A DNA stretch of 24,341 bases, taken from positions 1 through 24,341 of the forward strand of contig JADNRV010000568.1 of NCBI GenBank assembly GCA_015499995.1. The letters run 5' to 3'. The translations under genes and the position numbers were made by a program. Below, in pieces: positions 1-9,699 of this stretch. How positions within the stretch are numbered: the first letter of the stretch is position 1; every line of letters begins with the position of its first letter. The notes under the pieces were generated by a model, which saw nothing but the letters and a program-made list of their open reading frames with translations, did no database searches and was not told the DNA's origin. The DNA is from Flammula alnicola. Its lineage: Eukaryota; Basidiomycota; Agaricomycetes; Agaricales; Strophariaceae.

Positions 1-10
1 CGTGGCAGTA

Positions 11-29
11 CAGTGCCCATCACCACCTC
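11..29 (+). repeat. left terminal inverted repeat of the MITE
   Basis: Nineteen bases perfectly inverted relative to 542-560. The match runs four bases further outward (7-29 against 542-564), comprising the TA duplication plus an AG that is probably chance. Confidence 0.8.
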
Positions 30-541
30 TCCAACACCTCCTGTTTGGTGCCGAGAAATTTTTTGTAGAATTTTTCTGATTTTCTTAGGAAGGAAACCCA
101 TGAAAAGAATGCATTTACGCGTTTCTCATTTTTTCCCACGGTGTTTCACTTTTTCGGGGTTGGGAAAAAAAATAAAGGGCTCCAATTTTATATTATTTGA
201 GGGAGAGCAGATGAAGAAAGGCAGGAAACAATGTTTATGAGGTTTTCGGCCAAAAATCCCCTTTTCCTGCCTGATCCGGCGGCTCTGTAGGGTTGGTGGT
301 AGCTTTGGGTAAGTGTGACCGTGACCGTAACATACCTTATATAGTAGGTTGTACAGAGTTAGGGTTTGTTTCACTTTTCTAAGCCGGAATTTTGAAAACT
401 GTCCGATCGACTTGAGATTCACACCAATGATTGCCCTCATGAATCTAAGCACATTCCAGTGTTTTGACAAATTTGGGGTATCCGGGAAAATGTAGTTATC
501 AAATGTGTGTTTTGTTTGTTCCCTGCCAAACCAGGTGATGC

Positions 542-560
542 GAGGTGGTGATGGGCACTG
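542..560 (-). repeat. right terminal inverted repeat of the MITE
   Basis: Exact reverse complement of 11-29, followed directly by TA at 561-562. Together with the left end it defines the element borders. Confidence 0.8.
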
Positions 561-736
561 TACTCTGACAGTGATCGACATACGAGATCGATCGTGTTAT
601 AAATCATGACGCGTCTTGTCGGCGAACCCCGGACCGTCCCCACGTTGGAGTTGTGGACAACCCGAAGAATGACAAGACACACTTTCCTTGTACGACCTTC
701 ACGAGTATTTTCCTTCTTTCTTCAACCACCACCATA

Positions 737-1022
737 ATGCCGAGCATCCAAAGGTCATATCTCACGACTTTCGTGGATGTCTTCACTGTCATGTTGAATA
801 CACCCCTCGTCGATCCGGAGTCATCGACAAGATCAACAGCCATCCCTCTCAAAACCTTTTCATCGTCTCGGGGATCCTCACTAGATTCCTCTCGAGACTC
901 GAACATCAGTGTACGCTGACCCCTTTTACTACCACTGGAACGAAGTTTGACGCCGACTTTGCCAGTCACCAAGACGTAGCTCGCATTCAAGCACGTCTTC
1001 TAGTAATAGTATACCGCAGTGA
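737..1022 (+). CDS. possible small Ser-rich protein (76 aa, two exons)
   Basis: Tentative gene. The ATG at 737 sits in a good fungal context (run of CCACC, then ATA before ATG). Exon 1 is 737-910 and exon 2 is 966-1022, joined over a 55-nt intron with a GTACGC donor and a TTTGCCAG acceptor, the usual size in this window. Splicing gives 76 residues; unspliced reading stops three codons past the donor. The second half is mostly Ser, Arg and Thr (for example SPRRSSHSSTSSSNS) and looks disordered. I recall small Ser/Arg-rich proteins of this style in mushrooms but cannot name a family. No domain is recognised. It lies 175 bp downstream of the MITE. The antisense frame at 604-990 is probably a shadow. 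Confidence 0.4.
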
Positions 1023-1663
1023 AGGATCAAACGTTGCAACCAAAATGACTGTCCTTCGTGAGCGTGCCGCTCCTGCCTGTTGACTTCATACCTTAATCTC
1101 TATCTGAAGACCTCCATGGTTCCTCTGGATCGATATCCTTGATCGACCGCACTTGATCATGCACCTTGTACAATAATATGTATTTTATCTCTGCCACTTA
1201 TTTCTGGAGCACACCATTTAGGTCGTGGAACTTCATTAATAATTTCCAATGTACTCCAATGATTCCTTTGGTGATTCACATCCATACTTTAGCTTACTAG
1301 TCGTTTGAAATAATGCGTCCTGTATTTCTATCTATTGAAGCCCTTGTCCTGGAATACACTGGATAAGATTTGTATCATTACAATTGCTATTCTGATTGGC
1401 CACAATTAATTTTAGAATCGTAACGACCCTCTGTACTCACAGTCGTTGCATGTATAGAGTACGAAGGTTTTAGCACGAAGATTGGAAACCGGTCTACTAG
1501 ACCGGTTGACCGACTCCAGAAGAGGGGTGTGCTTTTTTGGGAAAACGCGCCGGTTTAGTGTCTTGCCGACCGGCGAGTATTTCTTGAACCACACCAGCGA
1601 CAAATGGAATGCCTTCTATCCCTTGTCCAAGTTGTCAGAACTGCTCTCAGCTTCATCTAGGCC
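1023..1663. other. intergenic region upstream of the CoA-transferase gene
   Basis: About 640 bp with no supported gene. The left part is AT-rich and probably 3' trailer of the small upstream gene. The right part (1480-1580) holds a perfect palindrome and further CCGG-containing motifs, annotated separately, and is the likely promoter of the gene starting at 1664. Confidence 0.5.
1487..1507. promoter_or_regulatory. perfect palindrome with everted CGG/CCG half-sites
   Basis: Two 10-base arms, AACCGGTCTA and TAGACCGGTT, flank a single C. The arms present CGG and CCG triplets separated by nine bases, a layout compatible with a dimeric Zn2Cys6 transcription factor. Two further CCGG sites follow within 80 bp (near 1550 and 1572). 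The palindrome ends 156 bp before the ATG at 1664. A regulatory role is inference. Confidence 0.4.
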
Positions 1664-3767
1664 ATGTCACGGTTCCTTTCACACTCAAATGTGGCTACGC
1701 AATATCGTTTGCAATATACCGCGTCAACCCATTTTCTACGAGGGCAGATCATTGGCAGACAACAACGTTCATACGAAACAGGGCCGAAGCCTGTAGACAC
1801 GCCTGCCATTCCGTATGGTCCGGGAATGCCACCGCCGCTAAAGGGGATTAGAATCCTCGATCTCACCCGTGTACTTGCTGGACCGACGGCAACAATGTTA
1901 CTGGCAGACCTTGGTGCCGATGTTATCAAAGTTGAGGAGGTTTCCCGGGGAGATGATACGCGTACGTCAATCTGGGAACCAATAGTGAACAGGACGCAAT
2001 ATCTGACCTGATCACCTTTTTTTTCATTCATTTCAAACATCTTTCATGCCACATATGCAATCATTCATATTGTTCGCGCAGGCTCGTGGCACCCTCCGTC
2101 GGCCCCGATAATTTCAACTGCGCCTAGCGCGTCTGCGCAGCAACCCCCTGAATCTGCATACTTCTTAGCGGTGAATCGCAACAAACGGTCTATGACTGTG
2201 AACTTCAAGACACCTGAAGGGCTGGAAATTATTCGAAAGCTCGTAAAGAAGTCCGATATACTGGTAGAGAATTTTGTGTCCGGAAAGCTTGCTTCAATGG
2301 GCCTTGGTTGGGAGGACTGCAAAAAGATCAACGAACGCCTGATCTACGCGTCTATAACGGGTGTGTGTCGCCATTCTCTTGGTTTCTTCTTTTACCCTCG
2401 GTTGCATGTCTAGACCCTCGTTGATTGTATTCTTGCTTTGGGCGATTGTTCTGGGTCGTTCTACCAACAGGATACGGACAGACTGGGCCCTACAGGAGCG
2501 CTGCAGGTTATGATGTTATCATTGAAGCAGAAGCCGGTCTTATGCACATGTCCGTAGAACATATTTCTTGTCAAAAAAGGAGTTGGATAGAGAGTTTCTG
2601 ACCACTATTTCTACATTCAGAACGGGAGAGCCAGATCGGCCACCCTCCAAAGTGGGCGTTGCCGCGACAGATGTTGCCACTGGTCTTTATGCCCATGGAG
2701 CGATCATGGCAGCTCTTCTGTCACGACAACAAACGGGCAAGGGGGTGTGGATCGACTGTAACTTGTTTGAATCCCAGGTAATGTTCTGTCGACTTGTCCA
2801 TTTCGCCGTACTTGCTTACTGCTTTAACTTTAGATTGCAGGACTTGCTAATATCGCATCCAATTATCTGATAGCAGGGCAGGAAGCGGGGCGCCACGGCA
2901 CAGCACACCCATCTATTGTGCCGTACCAAGTATTCCCCTGCAAGAACGGATTTTTGATGATCGGCGCTGGTAATAACAAGCAGGTAGGAACAACATTTAC
3001 TATTCCAGTCGTGTTCTTTTCTTACTCTCGTATGCGTTATCTCTCCAACTATCGCACGGCTATCACCGTGAACAAAACTCCACAAACTCCACAAACATGC
3101 TAATAATGCCCTCGGTAGTTCAAATTATTGGCTGAAAAAGTTCTCGAAGACCCTTCATTGGCCGACGATCCCAAGTTTGCGACGAACGACGCCCGCGTGA
3201 AGAACCGGACGGAGCTTGTGCATATAATTTCTGATGTGCTTCTTAAGCATGACCGAGAGCATTGGCTGGAGCGCTTTACTGGATTGGGGTGCGTTTGAGG
3301 ACTTCATTCTGAGCATGATACAAATGCCAAAACATATATGGGGTCCTAGGATACCGTTCGGACCGATAAATAACATTGAACAGACTTTCAATCATCCTCA
3401 AGTAAGCATTTTAACATTTGGAAAAGGACGCACTCAGACAGTTCTTTTAGGCGGTTGCAAGGAAAGTAACAGTAGAGGTTAACGTAAGGCATAATGAATT
3501 TAATCACGACATCCATGACGCTAACTATGTAGCGTAGCATGCGCGGGCAGGTAAAATCAAGCTAGTCGCCCCTGCAGTTGCCTACAATGGGCAAAAGATG
3601 AGCGTACGACTTCCACCACCGTGGCTTTCTGAGCACACATCGGAGGTAGGTAATTTCACCGGAGAGTGAACTGCCCGGATCTGACAAGTTCGCTTGTGTA
3701 GGTAATGGAAGAACTGGGATACCGTCCGGAGCAAATAGAAGACCTTCGGGAGAGAGCGATAATCTAA
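1664..3767 (+). CDS. SUGCT: family III CoA-transferase, SUGCT-like (succinyl-CoA:glutarate CoA-transferase)
   Basis: Ten exons: 1664-1961, 2082-2360, 2471-2549, 2621-2777, 2834-2983, 3119-3288, 3350-3401, 3451-3483, 3538-3645, 3702-3767; 463 aa. The order of conserved blocks follows human [15 protein letters not shown] near residue 65, [29 protein letters not shown], then [12 protein letters not shown], in which Asp236 is the expected acyl-carrying nucleophile, followed by [25 protein letters not shown] and PFGPINN. The enzyme moves CoA from succinyl-CoA to glutarate, salvaging glutaryl-CoA in lysine and tryptophan breakdown. The first 40 residues are rich in Arg, Ser and aromatics, lack acidic residues until RSYE, and look like a mitochondrial presequence. 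Exon 8 is only 33 nt. An out-of-frame ATG at 1609 overlaps the start. Substrate choice among C/D-type dicarboxylates cannot be settled from sequence. Confidence 0.9.
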
Positions 3768-3967
3768 GGGAAATGTCACGTGTGCCGATGTAGATGTAAC
3801 ATGAGGTCACCGGAGTGACGGAATGATGGATGAGAATGTGTGTGACTGATTATTAGTGGTCGATAAATCTCTTACATTAGTACAATACCATCTATCGTGG
3901 TCCACCCCACTGCCCAGCTCTCACAGATCGCAAAGCCAAGCTCATCATCCCCCATCCACCAGCCTCC

Positions 3968-4821
3968 ATGCCTGTAACAGACCCCTCTCTGCTTCAAGAA
4001 CCCTATACAATCCCTAAAGATACCCCACCTTCTCCGAAGCGACCTGCTGCAGAACCACTGCGCGCTCGTAGTGTCACACCAGGTCCCGGGAAAATTCCAG
4101 ACCCGCCGAAGGCCAAAGGAAAGACTCCAGAACCAGACATCAAGTCCCTGCCAGAAACAAAGCCTGTCGCCCGCTCGCCCACACCAGCCGCGGAGTTGGA
4201 GCCCGAGCCCGAAGAGGTGATCATAACTCGCTATTCCCCCAAGAGCGTAGGCGAAATACACCCGTGGTGTGGTCATATGCTTGGCTTTTCCTGCGTTGTG
4301 CTCAACTATGATTCCGGGATCGAAGACTAAATATTACTATGTAGGACGATGCCGCGACTTCTTTGGATCTCATAAATATGGACACGTTCACCCAAATCCT
4401 TGAACTTGATGAAGATGAAGACGACCATGATTTCTCGAAGCCGATGGTCTGGGAATATTTTGAGCAAGCGGAAAAGACATTCTTGGACATGGATCATGCA
4501 GTGTTAGTTGTGCAATTGACATCTTTATTAATTCCCTTGACTTATGTTGGACTCGGTTATAGTGAAAAGAAGGACCTGCCTCAATTGTCCTCGTTGGGAC
4601 ACTTCCTTAAAGGCTCATCGGCAGCGCTTGGCCTCTCCAGAGTGCAAGATTCCTGTGAAAAGATCCAGCACTATGGCCATCTGCGTGACGAGGATGCCAA
4701 GAAAGACCTGACGGCGGATGAAGCTTTCAACGCGATCGTGAAAATGCTGAAGCGCGTTCAGCTTCAATACAACGAGGCTCAACTATGGCTGAAAGATTTC
4801 TACGGTGATGAAGCAGCCTGA
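3968..4821 (+). CDS. YPD1: histidine-containing phosphotransfer protein Ypd1
   Basis: Exons 3968-4246, 4345-4502, 4563-4821; 231 aa. The HPt helical bundle fills the C-terminal 130 residues; the phospho-accepting residue is His159 in LGHFLKGSSAALG, followed by the Ypd1-typical VQDSCEKIQHYG. Ypd1 relays phosphate from hybrid sensor kinases to response regulators (Ssk1, Skn7), feeding the HOG osmostress MAPK pathway. The first 93 residues (exon 1) are a Pro-rich, disordered extension with repeated SP/TP sites (SPKRP, VTPGPG, KTPEPD, RSPTP) that yeast Ypd1 lacks; proline-directed kinases could act there. Intron 2 (60 nt) is stop-free and in frame; splicing donor GTTAGT to acceptor TTATAG gives DHAVEKKDL, matching the family, so I treat it as an intron. 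The start is the first ATG in frame. Confidence 0.9.
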
Positions 4822-5474
4822 TAATGGAAGATTGGATGATGCGGACTTAGCAATTGGACGGATGGACGGAAGTGGATGTACGCTGTATAATGCTCGGAGG
4901 ACGGTTGCTAGAGGCGTTCCCTCGCTGCGCATGACCACAACGTTGCATAATATGACCCATGGCCAGCTATGCTCGTTATACCCATGCCAGCAGGCGGATT
5001 AACCAGGAGAGTGTGGACATGGAGGTTGATGGTCTGGAATACCCTCATATATGATACACGGAGCCAAGCTTAGGTCCAGTTACTACTGCACATATGACAA
5101 CTCTTTCTCTTTCCCCTTCACATTCTCTTATCATTGGCATTTGATCATGATCAGGATGACCAAGTAAATACTTCGAATGGTTCCTCTGGCTCACACTACT
5201 TTCTGCTGAAGATACCTCTCTGAACTTCTCAGATCCCTGAAGTTATTATTCCATGAACTCGTGTCATTTTTGTAATGTCGGTTGGGATACATCCTCACCA
5301 GATCCTCGATATTCAATTGTGGTGTCGATTGTGCTGGGGATTAATGACGTCATTTTAAATTTGGTCCTTAAACGCGTCCCACGTGCCTTGCGTGATTCAA
5401 TCAAGCATTTGATTGACGCGTCTTTCTTGCGCCTCCTCTTCAGCGTCCTTCAGCGTGTCGCCATAAAATTTGTC
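4822..5474. other. intergenic region between YPD1 and CHL1
   Basis: About 650 bp, probably the YPD1 trailer followed by the CHL1 promoter. A 12-bp palindrome TGATCATGATCA lies at 5142-5153. A frame open from 5253 runs into CHL1, but its residues resemble no helicase N-terminus, so I regard it as leader sequence. The last 130 bp carry the promoter motifs listed separately. Confidence 0.5.
5345..5421. promoter_or_regulatory. CRE, MCB, E-box, MCB cluster in the CHL1 promoter
   Basis: Seen directly: TGACGTCA at 5345-5352 (CRE/ATF palindrome), ACGCGT at 5372-5377 and again at 5416-5421 (MluI cell-cycle box, bound by MBF in yeasts), and CACGTG at 5380-5385 (bHLH E-box). All lie 54-130 bp upstream of the CHL1 ATG. 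ACGCGT boxes drive G1/S expression of replication genes in yeasts; use of the same code here is inference. Confidence 0.5.
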
Positions 5475-8400
5475 ATGGAACTCTACCTGCCTACACCAGT
5501 GGAATTTCCTGCATTTCCTTACGATCCACCTTACGATATTCAAACCTCACTTATGCGCCACTTATACGAGTCCATCGAGCAAAGAAAGGTTACAATTGTA
5601 GAGAGCCCAACAGGCACAGTAAGCATGGCACTGTCGGACCTGAATGGATATTTCTTACTCAATCAATGGCAGGGAAAGACCCTAAGTCTACTGTGCGCGT
5701 CGTTAACGTGGCTGGCCGATGAAAAGGAGCGCGCGAGGAAAGGGAAAATGAAAGAAGCCGTTGGGGCTAATGGAACGGGAGGTCTGTCACCTTTCCGACG
5801 TTTTGCTCCATTGTGTGGATATTCACATGACGTATGCTCTCAGCGAAAGATTGGGTGATCGAGCAAACCCTTGCGCGCGTACGACGCGAACTCGAGGCCA
5901 ACGATCGAGAATACGAGGAAAGGTTGGCTCAAGCCAGAAAACGGGAAGAGATCATGCGACGCGCAGCGAAAGGGAAAGCAACGAAGAGACAGGCGAGCTT
6001 CTAGCAATGCCAATGTAGTGTGCCAAAACTGATCTTTTTCGTTCAGAAACTCACACATCATGCAGGGGTCAAGGATAAACCCAAGGAAGAAGACGATGAC
6101 GATGATCAATTCCTACCAGAGACAGACCAGGCGCCAGACGAAGGAGAAATGCACATCTCCCCCGCATTGCGAGCCTTGATGGCAAAGTGAGAGTGTAATA
6201 GTCTACCAAAGTTTGACTGACCAAAAGTTCATCAGAGTCGACAAATCGTCGATGTCTGGCTCGCGCCACCTCGACGGCGAAGAAGAGATCACTTGCACAA
6301 AGATTTACTATGCTTCTCGAACGCATTCGCAGCTCGCTCAGGTACTTCCTGAATCGAGTAAGCTGAAGCTTCGCGCCAAAGTCTCCATAACCAATTATCA
6401 TCCCAGCCCTCAACAGACGGTACCCCAGAAACGAAGTCTAAATTCCGAGCCAGACGACGAAGACGAATGTGGCATAGTGCCATCTGCACCAGTGACACGC
6501 GCTATTTCTCTGGGCTCGAGAAAGCAACTCTGTATCAATGACCAGCTTCGAGCCAAAACCCGCGACTTGGATGAGGCATGTCGTGAGCTTCTAGGGGGTG
6601 GGTATTAAGCTAAAGCTTTCGATTTTTTGTCGTCACATAATGCGCTAACCTTGCTATTAGAAAAGGAAGGCAAACGTGTCAATATCTGCCGCCTATCGGC
6701 GAGGAAGATAAGATGCTTGATTTCCGAGATCAGATTTTGGTGAGTAAGGACCATAACTTCAGTCCCAGACAATACCTGATGCATGTACATACCAGGCATC
6801 ACCAAAAGACATGAGGACCTCGCGACGGCTGGTCGTTTGGCGCATACATGTCCGTATTTTGGGTCGAGGCGCGCCATTCCACAAGCGGAGGTAATCGGTA
6901 TCCCTTTTTTATGCTCAGCAAATGACATGCTAAGTAAAATTATATTGGGCTGTGCAGTTAGTCACTTTGCCTTATAACCTTCTCCTGCAAAAGTCCGCTA
7001 GAGAGGCATTGGGAATCAATCTAAAAGATCAGATAGTTTTGATTGATGAAGCTCATAGTACGTGCCACTTTTTCTCGCCTGTACGGGATTCCCTGATAAA
7101 AGATGAAAAGATCTAATACCCACCTTGCTCTCCCTCTCAACTGCCATTCTTCCGTACTCGACCTTGGTGACGTCATTCCAGCAAGTATGCATCTACGTCT
7201 CTCGATTCAAAACGCGCCTATCTGCTGTCAATATGCTTCATCTCAAGCGGTTGGTCGTATTTCTGGACGCACTGAAGAAATATGTAGGGGAATGGAAGGA
7301 CACCAGGGCGAAAGAAAAGGAGAAAACTGAGATAATGACGGTCGCTCAACTCACGGAAAGGATGGGCAGGAAGGTTTCTGGCATTAACTTGTTGGAGATA
7401 GAATCTTATCTGAAGCGGAGTAAGGTGGGTTTATAAGTTCCAACACAGTTGGCAAAAATTAAACTCGCGCACTTCTTTTCTTTAGGTTGCGAGAAAAATT
7501 GCCGGATATTCCGAAAAGCAGGCAGAGAAGGAGTCTGGTAAGAATTTATCAGAAGATGCGTAGTCTCACGTTGTTTACGTAGTCTGTCTATTCACAGACC
7601 CAACAACGAAGCGGCAGCTCAGACGTGGTGTAATTCCGCCTCTCCGTATCGTGGAAGACTTCATGCTATCTCTTACGAACATGAATACAGGTCTGAGTAA
7701 TATGCCCTCCCTCTTCTTTCATCTTTATTCAATAGTGTCTATGTGTAAAAGATGGGCGGGTCACTTTCACCCTTGTCAGTATCCCTGGAAAGGATGATAC
7801 GGTCGAACTGAAATATCAGTTGCTTAACCCCTCACCTCACTTCATGGAAGTGGTAGAAGAAGCCAGGTCTGTCGTTCTTGCTGGCGGAACCATGTCACCG
7901 GTAAGCACTTCAGTTAATGAATACAGCCTGCGTTTGTTGACCTCACACTACATCAGGTATCAGATGTTATTAACCAACTGTTTTCGAGTCTTCCGTTGGA
8001 GAAGATCACAAGTTTTTCGTGTGGCCATATCATTCCGGAGGATAACCTTCAGACGTTGGTAGTCGGCAAAGGACCAACTGGAGGGGAACTTGAGTTCAAA
8101 TCAGATAAACAAGGCGACTCTATCGTAGTAAGCATCATTTCATCTTGAAGACGACACTGAATGTTTAACGATTCATGCAGATTGCCCAGCTCGGCCAGGT
8201 GTTGCTCAACTTTGCCAGCATAGTGCCGGCAGGCATGATCATATTTTTCCCGTCCTATAAGTTTCTGAATACAGCGAAATCGGTGTGGGTAAGCAGCGGA
8301 ACTCTGGCCAAATTTGCGACGAAGAAAGAGGTGTGTACTTGCATAGTGAGTATATCTATCCTCTTTGATAGAATTCCTTGAATAGGTTTTCTTCGAGCCG

Positions 8401-9026
8401 GAGGAGAGTTCGCAAGTTGAACATGTTCTTCAGGAATATGGAGTTGCTGCCACGAAGGTGGGCAAATTCAAAGTATTTCTTCCTAATGGGAAGTCAATCG
8501 ACGATCTTTTCTGTAGCCAATGGAGGGCAAGAAAGGAGGGGCTATGCTCTTTGCTGTCATCGGCGCCAAACTGTCGGAGGGCCTGAACTTTGCGGATGAC
8601 CTTGCCCGTGGTGTCGTTATCGTCGGGCTTCCCTTCGCTAATCTTGGATCTCCTGAACTGCGCGAACGCATGAAATACGTGAAGCGCTTGGAAGAGCAGC
8701 GGGGCCCGATGCCCAAAGAAAAGGGCCAGAAGGACGCCGCCGCGGAGTTGTACGAGAACATGTGCATGAATGCAGTCAATCAAAGTATAGGTGGGTTTTA
8801 GGCTTAATTATCACCTCAGTTTGTTAAGGAGTAATGCTGGCATTTAGGGCGAGCTATACGGCATCGGAATGATTGGGCCTCTCTTCTTTTGCTAGACAGG
8901 AGGTATGGGACTGCCTCAATCCGAAACAAACTGCCGAAGTGGATAGGCGGCAAGGTCGTCATTACGGAGGGTTTTGGGCAGACTGTGAAGGAGATGGGAG
9001 CGTTTTTCAGGAATAAAAGACCATAA
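5475..9026 (+). CDS. CHL1: Chl1/DDX11 iron-sulfur DNA helicase, one apparent 1-nt deletion
   Basis: XPD-family 5'-3' helicase that aids sister-chromatid cohesion and fork processing in the nucleus. Seventeen exons: 5475-5618, 5673-5781, 5844-5992, 6047-6186, 6236-6601, 6661-6739, 6796 or 6816-6890, 6958-7057, 7111-7424, 7486-7537, 7598-7690, 7752-7900, 7957-8127, 8181-8330, 8386-8457, 8526-8790, 8848-9026; about 868 aa. Walker A is SPTGTGKT (44-51). [11 protein letters not shown] (204-214) is motif Ia. The four Fe-S cysteines appear to be Cys280, Cys296, Cys309 and Cys341. The Walker B box is DEAH (384-387), and the last exon carries SIGRAIRH (motif VI). Intron 3 appears to be GC-AG. Exon 7 begins naturally at 6796 (ASPKD), but a base seems missing near 6812; a later AG at 6815 keeps frame at the cost of about seven conserved residues. 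The start is chosen at MELYLPTP, a typical family N-terminus. Confidence 0.92.
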
Positions 9027-9699
9027 ACCTACGATAAATCCTCGATTCCATTCACCCGTTCAAGTTATTGCTGGACTGACATGCAAGAAGGCTTTTGATG
9101 AAGTGTCAAGCAATCTTTCCCAATGTATATGTAAATAGTTTTTATTTATTCCGACTCAAGGCGTCAGGAGACAACGCATCGATGATTGGTCCGGCTTGCC
9201 AACTGCCATCATCTTCCTCTGTGTGTATTGACGGTGGCCGAAGGGACGGACGAAGGGTGTTCTCGTTGTGCATCACACTCCAAGCAACTCCAACTTTCTC
9301 CAAGTGCTCAAAGTTCAAACCCACTGGCCGCAGTGGGCACTTGCGCTTTGAAAAAAGCTCAGAATAATTAGCAATTGCAAATACAGTATATGTAGTAACT
9401 GATGCTGCAAGGTTACGACAGCTTGAACGCTCTTGAACACCGCAACTCAAAGACACCGACGATTTAAATTTTGAAAGCATGTTCTGATCATGAAAAGAGT
9501 TTATGATATCTGATGGATATAATAAGTATTCAGGGCAGCGAACCGACGCGACCGTATGTATTTGGGCGCGTGATTTCAATGTCACAACCAAGCCTGTACT
9601 AGAATCGCTGCCCCGAGGTTCTTTCGTCAGGATCGCGCACTGCTCTTGCCTTCCGGATGCACAGTGGGAAAGGTCGTGCCCCAACAACGTTATGAGGAC
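9027..9699. other. intergenic region between CHL1 and the coiled-coil protein gene
   Basis: About 670 bp without a supported gene. The antisense frame 9142-9687 (181 codons) has no recognisable motif and would start only 13 bp from the next gene. An out-of-frame ATG at 9692 opens a long frame overlapping the start at 9700 and could act as an upstream ORF. Nothing else was seen. Confidence 0.5.

Larger units (their letters stand above)
9..562. mobile_element. MITE-like element with TA target duplication
   Basis: The left end at 11-29 reads CAGTGCCCATCACCACCTC and its exact reverse complement lies at 542-560. Both ends are flanked by TA (9-10 and 561-562), so the element is 550 bp plus a TA duplication. 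Similarity continues imperfectly inward for roughly another 25 bases. Ends that start CAGTG with a TA duplication are typical of the Tc1/mariner/pogo superfamily. No transposase motif is visible in the interior, which is AT-rich, so this looks like a non-autonomous derivative mobilised in trans. The reading frames inside (13-240 on +, 126-581 on -) match nothing I recognise. One copy is visible here; family membership rests on the ends alone. Confidence 0.72.

Noticed and set aside
126..581. Minus-strand frame of 151 codons
   Set aside because: It crosses the right end of the MITE and shows no transposase or other recognisable motif.
604..990. Minus-strand frame of 128 codons
   Set aside because: Antisense to the Ser-rich candidate; no motif and no plausible splice signals were noticed.
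5253..5474. In-frame N-terminal extension of CHL1
   Set aside because: Residues do not resemble a helicase N-terminus, the segment overlaps the promoter motif cluster, and MELYLPTP at 5475 is the typical start.
9142..9687. Minus-strand frame of 181 codons
   Set aside because: No family resemblance, no intron structure, and its start would lie 13 bp from the start of the divergent gene at 9700.
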